From Candidatus Gottesmanbacteria bacterium RIFCSPLOWO2_01_FULL_49_10 (GTDB lineage Bacteria; Patescibacteriota; Microgenomatia; UBA10105; UBA927): 6,612 nt of DNA. The notes under the pieces are model-generated. The model was given only the letters and a program-made list of their open reading frames with translations. It was not told the origin of the DNA and ran no database searches. Made by a program: the position numbers and the translations under genes. Numbering within the stretch: the stretch's first letter is position 1; each line of letters starts with the position of its first letter. This document shows, one piece after another, positions 5,623-6,612 of this stretch. The stretch covers positions 6,702 through 13,313 of the forward strand of contig MFJZ01000003.1 of assembly GCA_001781025.1 (NCBI GenBank), written 5' to 3'.

Positions 5623-5642
5623 GGGCGCGCTAACGCGCGCCC
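5623..5642 (-). terminator. GC-rich hairpin between dnaK and dnaJ (leaky terminator or mRNA stabiliser)
   Basis: A perfect 8-bp all-G/C stem (GGGCGCGC / GCGCGCCC, arms 5635-5642 and 5623-5630) closes a four-base loop in the 82-base gap. On the minus strand it is followed by TTTGATATAAT, a poor U-tract, so it is probably a partial terminator or a 3'-end-protecting structure that would leave more dnaK than dnaJ message. Confidence 0.5.
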
Positions 5643-5684
5643 ATTGAGTTTATACGTTTATTCTATTGTTCGCTTATTCGTAAA

Positions 5685-6612
5685 TTAGCTTACCACCTCT
5701 CCTTCCTCTACCTTCTTCTCATCTTTCTTCTTCCCATTGCCGCTCGCGGTTTGATCATCCGCCTGACCTGCTGACGGCTGATCTTGTTGACCTGGTGCTG
5801 AACCTGCCGAAGCATAGGCCGCTGCCCCCACCTTCTGGGCAGCCTCAGAGAGCTCGCCCGTGGCTTTCTCGAGATCCTCCTTGCTCCCAGTCTCCAGGAT
5901 GTCTTTGAGCGCCTTCACCTTCTCCTCAACCATGGTCTTATCCTCCGGCTTGACCTTGTCGCCCACATCTTTGAGAGTCTTTTCTGCCGTATAGATCATG
6001 TTGTCCGCATGATTTCGAACCTCGATTTTCTCTTTTTTGGCGGTATCTTCTGCGGCATGTTCCTCGGCTTCCTTCCTCATCTTTTCCACTTCATCTTTGG
6101 AAAGTCCCGTTGAACCGGTGATGGTGATATTACTCACCTTTCCACTCGCCTTGTCCTTGGCTGTCACATTGAGGATGCCGCTTGCGTCAATATCAAAGGT
6201 GACCTCGACCTGCGGCACGCCCCGCGGCGCCGGAGGAATACCGGATAACACAAAACGTCCCAAGGACTTGTTGTCTGTCGCCATCGGCCGCTCTCCCTGA
6301 AGCACGTTGATCTCGACGGACGTTTGGCTATCGGCTGCTGTTGAAAAAATCTCGCTCTTACTCGTGGGAACCGTGGTGTTCCTTTGGATCAAGGGGGTAG
6401 AGACCCCACCAAGCGTTTCGACACCAAGAGTCAAAGGCGTCACGTCCAAAAGCACCACGTCTTTGACGTCTCCGGCTAAAACACCAGCCTGGACGGCCGC
6501 GCCGATGGCGACCACTTCATCGGGATTGACGGAACGGTTGGGGTCTTTTCCAAAAAAGCTTTTGACCACCTCCACGACTTTGGGCATACGCGTCATGCCA
6601 CCCACCATGACC
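5685..6612 (-). CDS. dnaK: molecular chaperone DnaK (Hsp70), C-terminal half; 5' end outside window
   Basis: Hsp70 binds exposed hydrophobic peptides in an ATP-controlled cycle with DnaJ and GrpE. The frame is open to the right edge, so the 5' half is missing; about 308 codons are visible, starting near E. coli DnaK residue 338. Counting from the Met at 6608, the end of the nucleotide-binding domain is clear (VGGMTRMPKV, 2-11; NPDEVVAIGAAVQ, 28-40), then the interdomain linker DVVLLDVTP (50-58), the beta-sandwich substrate-binding domain (about 60-165, with VLQGERPMA and FDIDASGILNVTAKD), the alpha-helical lid (about 165-262), and a disordered Gly/Gln/Asp/Lys-rich tail ending EEGEVVS. The Met at 6608 is internal, not a start. 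dnaJ follows after 82 bases. No CIRCE element is visible here; any promoter lies outside the window. Confidence 0.98.
   Translation of the reverse strand, partial: VMVGGMTRMPKVVEVVKSFFGKDPNRSVNPDEVVAIGAAVQAGVLAGDVKDVVLLDVTPLTLGVETLGGVSTPLIQRNTTVPTSKSEIFSTAADSQTSVEINVLQGERPMATDNKSLGRFVLSGIPPAPRGVPQVEVTFDIDASGILNVTAKDKASGKVSNITITGSTGLSKDEVEKMRKEAEEHAAEDTAKKEKIEVRNHADNMIYTAEKTLKDVGDKVKPEDKTMVEEKVKALKDILETGSKEDLEKATGELSEAAQKVGAAAYASAGSAPGQQDQPSAGQADDQTASGNGKKKDEKKVEEGEVVS

Noticed and set aside
1..6612. Possible alternative genetic code (no TGA stops among the five visible stop codons)
   Set aside because: Five stops are too few, glycines use GGN codons, and all genes read intact with the standard code without needing TGA as an amino acid.
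1..6612. CRISPR array, tRNA/rRNA gene, insertion sequence or prophage
   Set aside because: There are no spaced direct repeats, no cloverleaf-like segment, no transposase and no terminal inverted repeats with target duplications. The only tandem array of note is the coding heptamer repeat in infB.

Overview
The window holds six protein genes and most likely comes from a bacterium of the Candidate Phyla Radiation (Patescibacteria), with Microgenomates-like lineages as the best guess. The reasons are compact housekeeping proteins (an IF2 of 510 residues without the long N-terminal domains, a NusA without AR repeats, a DnaJ without the zinc finger), weak or absent Shine-Dalgarno sites at most starts, and a diverged DHH phosphoesterase of a kind I associate with these genomes. 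The lineage is inferred from protein style; no rRNA or other phylogenetic marker is present. The standard code fits: visible stops are TAA and TAG, and no ORF needs a recoded stop.

Layout. On the minus strand, reading right to left from 3372, is a translation/transcription operon: nusA (3372-2209), infB (2173-641) and a DHH-family gene (620 to beyond position 1). This is a condensed version of the common nusA-infB-rbfA-DHH order, with rimP, ylxR, the L7Ae-like gene and rbfA absent from their usual places. A 285-base gap (3373-3657) separates nusA from the only plus-strand gene. That gap contains a good minus-strand sigma70-type promoter, an intrinsic terminator-like hairpin just after the predicted transcription start, a 72-nt interrupted long hairpin, and a further hairpin ending 5 nt before the nusA start codon. 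Together these look like a regulated nusA leader, possibly an attenuator.

The plus-strand gene (3658-4623) encodes a methyltransferase that resembles eukaryotic trimethylguanosine synthase (Tgs1, RNA cap guanine-N2 methyltransferase), with a DPPWGG catalytic motif and a matching C-terminus. It has its own extended -10 promoter and an operator-like palindrome. Further right, on the minus strand, is a chaperone pair: dnaK (3' half only, entering from the right edge, stop at 5685) followed by a class B-like dnaJ (5602-4694). A GC-rich hairpin and an extended -10 box lie between them.

Functionally, nusA-infB-DHH couple transcription elongation/termination, translation initiation and possibly nucleotide or RNA turnover. 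dnaK-dnaJ form the Hsp70 machine. The methyltransferase is the outlier, with unknown substrate. The most notable points are the candidate NusA-responsive leader, the bacterial Tgs1-like enzyme, the DHH protein with substituted metal ligands, and a heptanucleotide repeat read as protein inside the IF2 GTPase domain.
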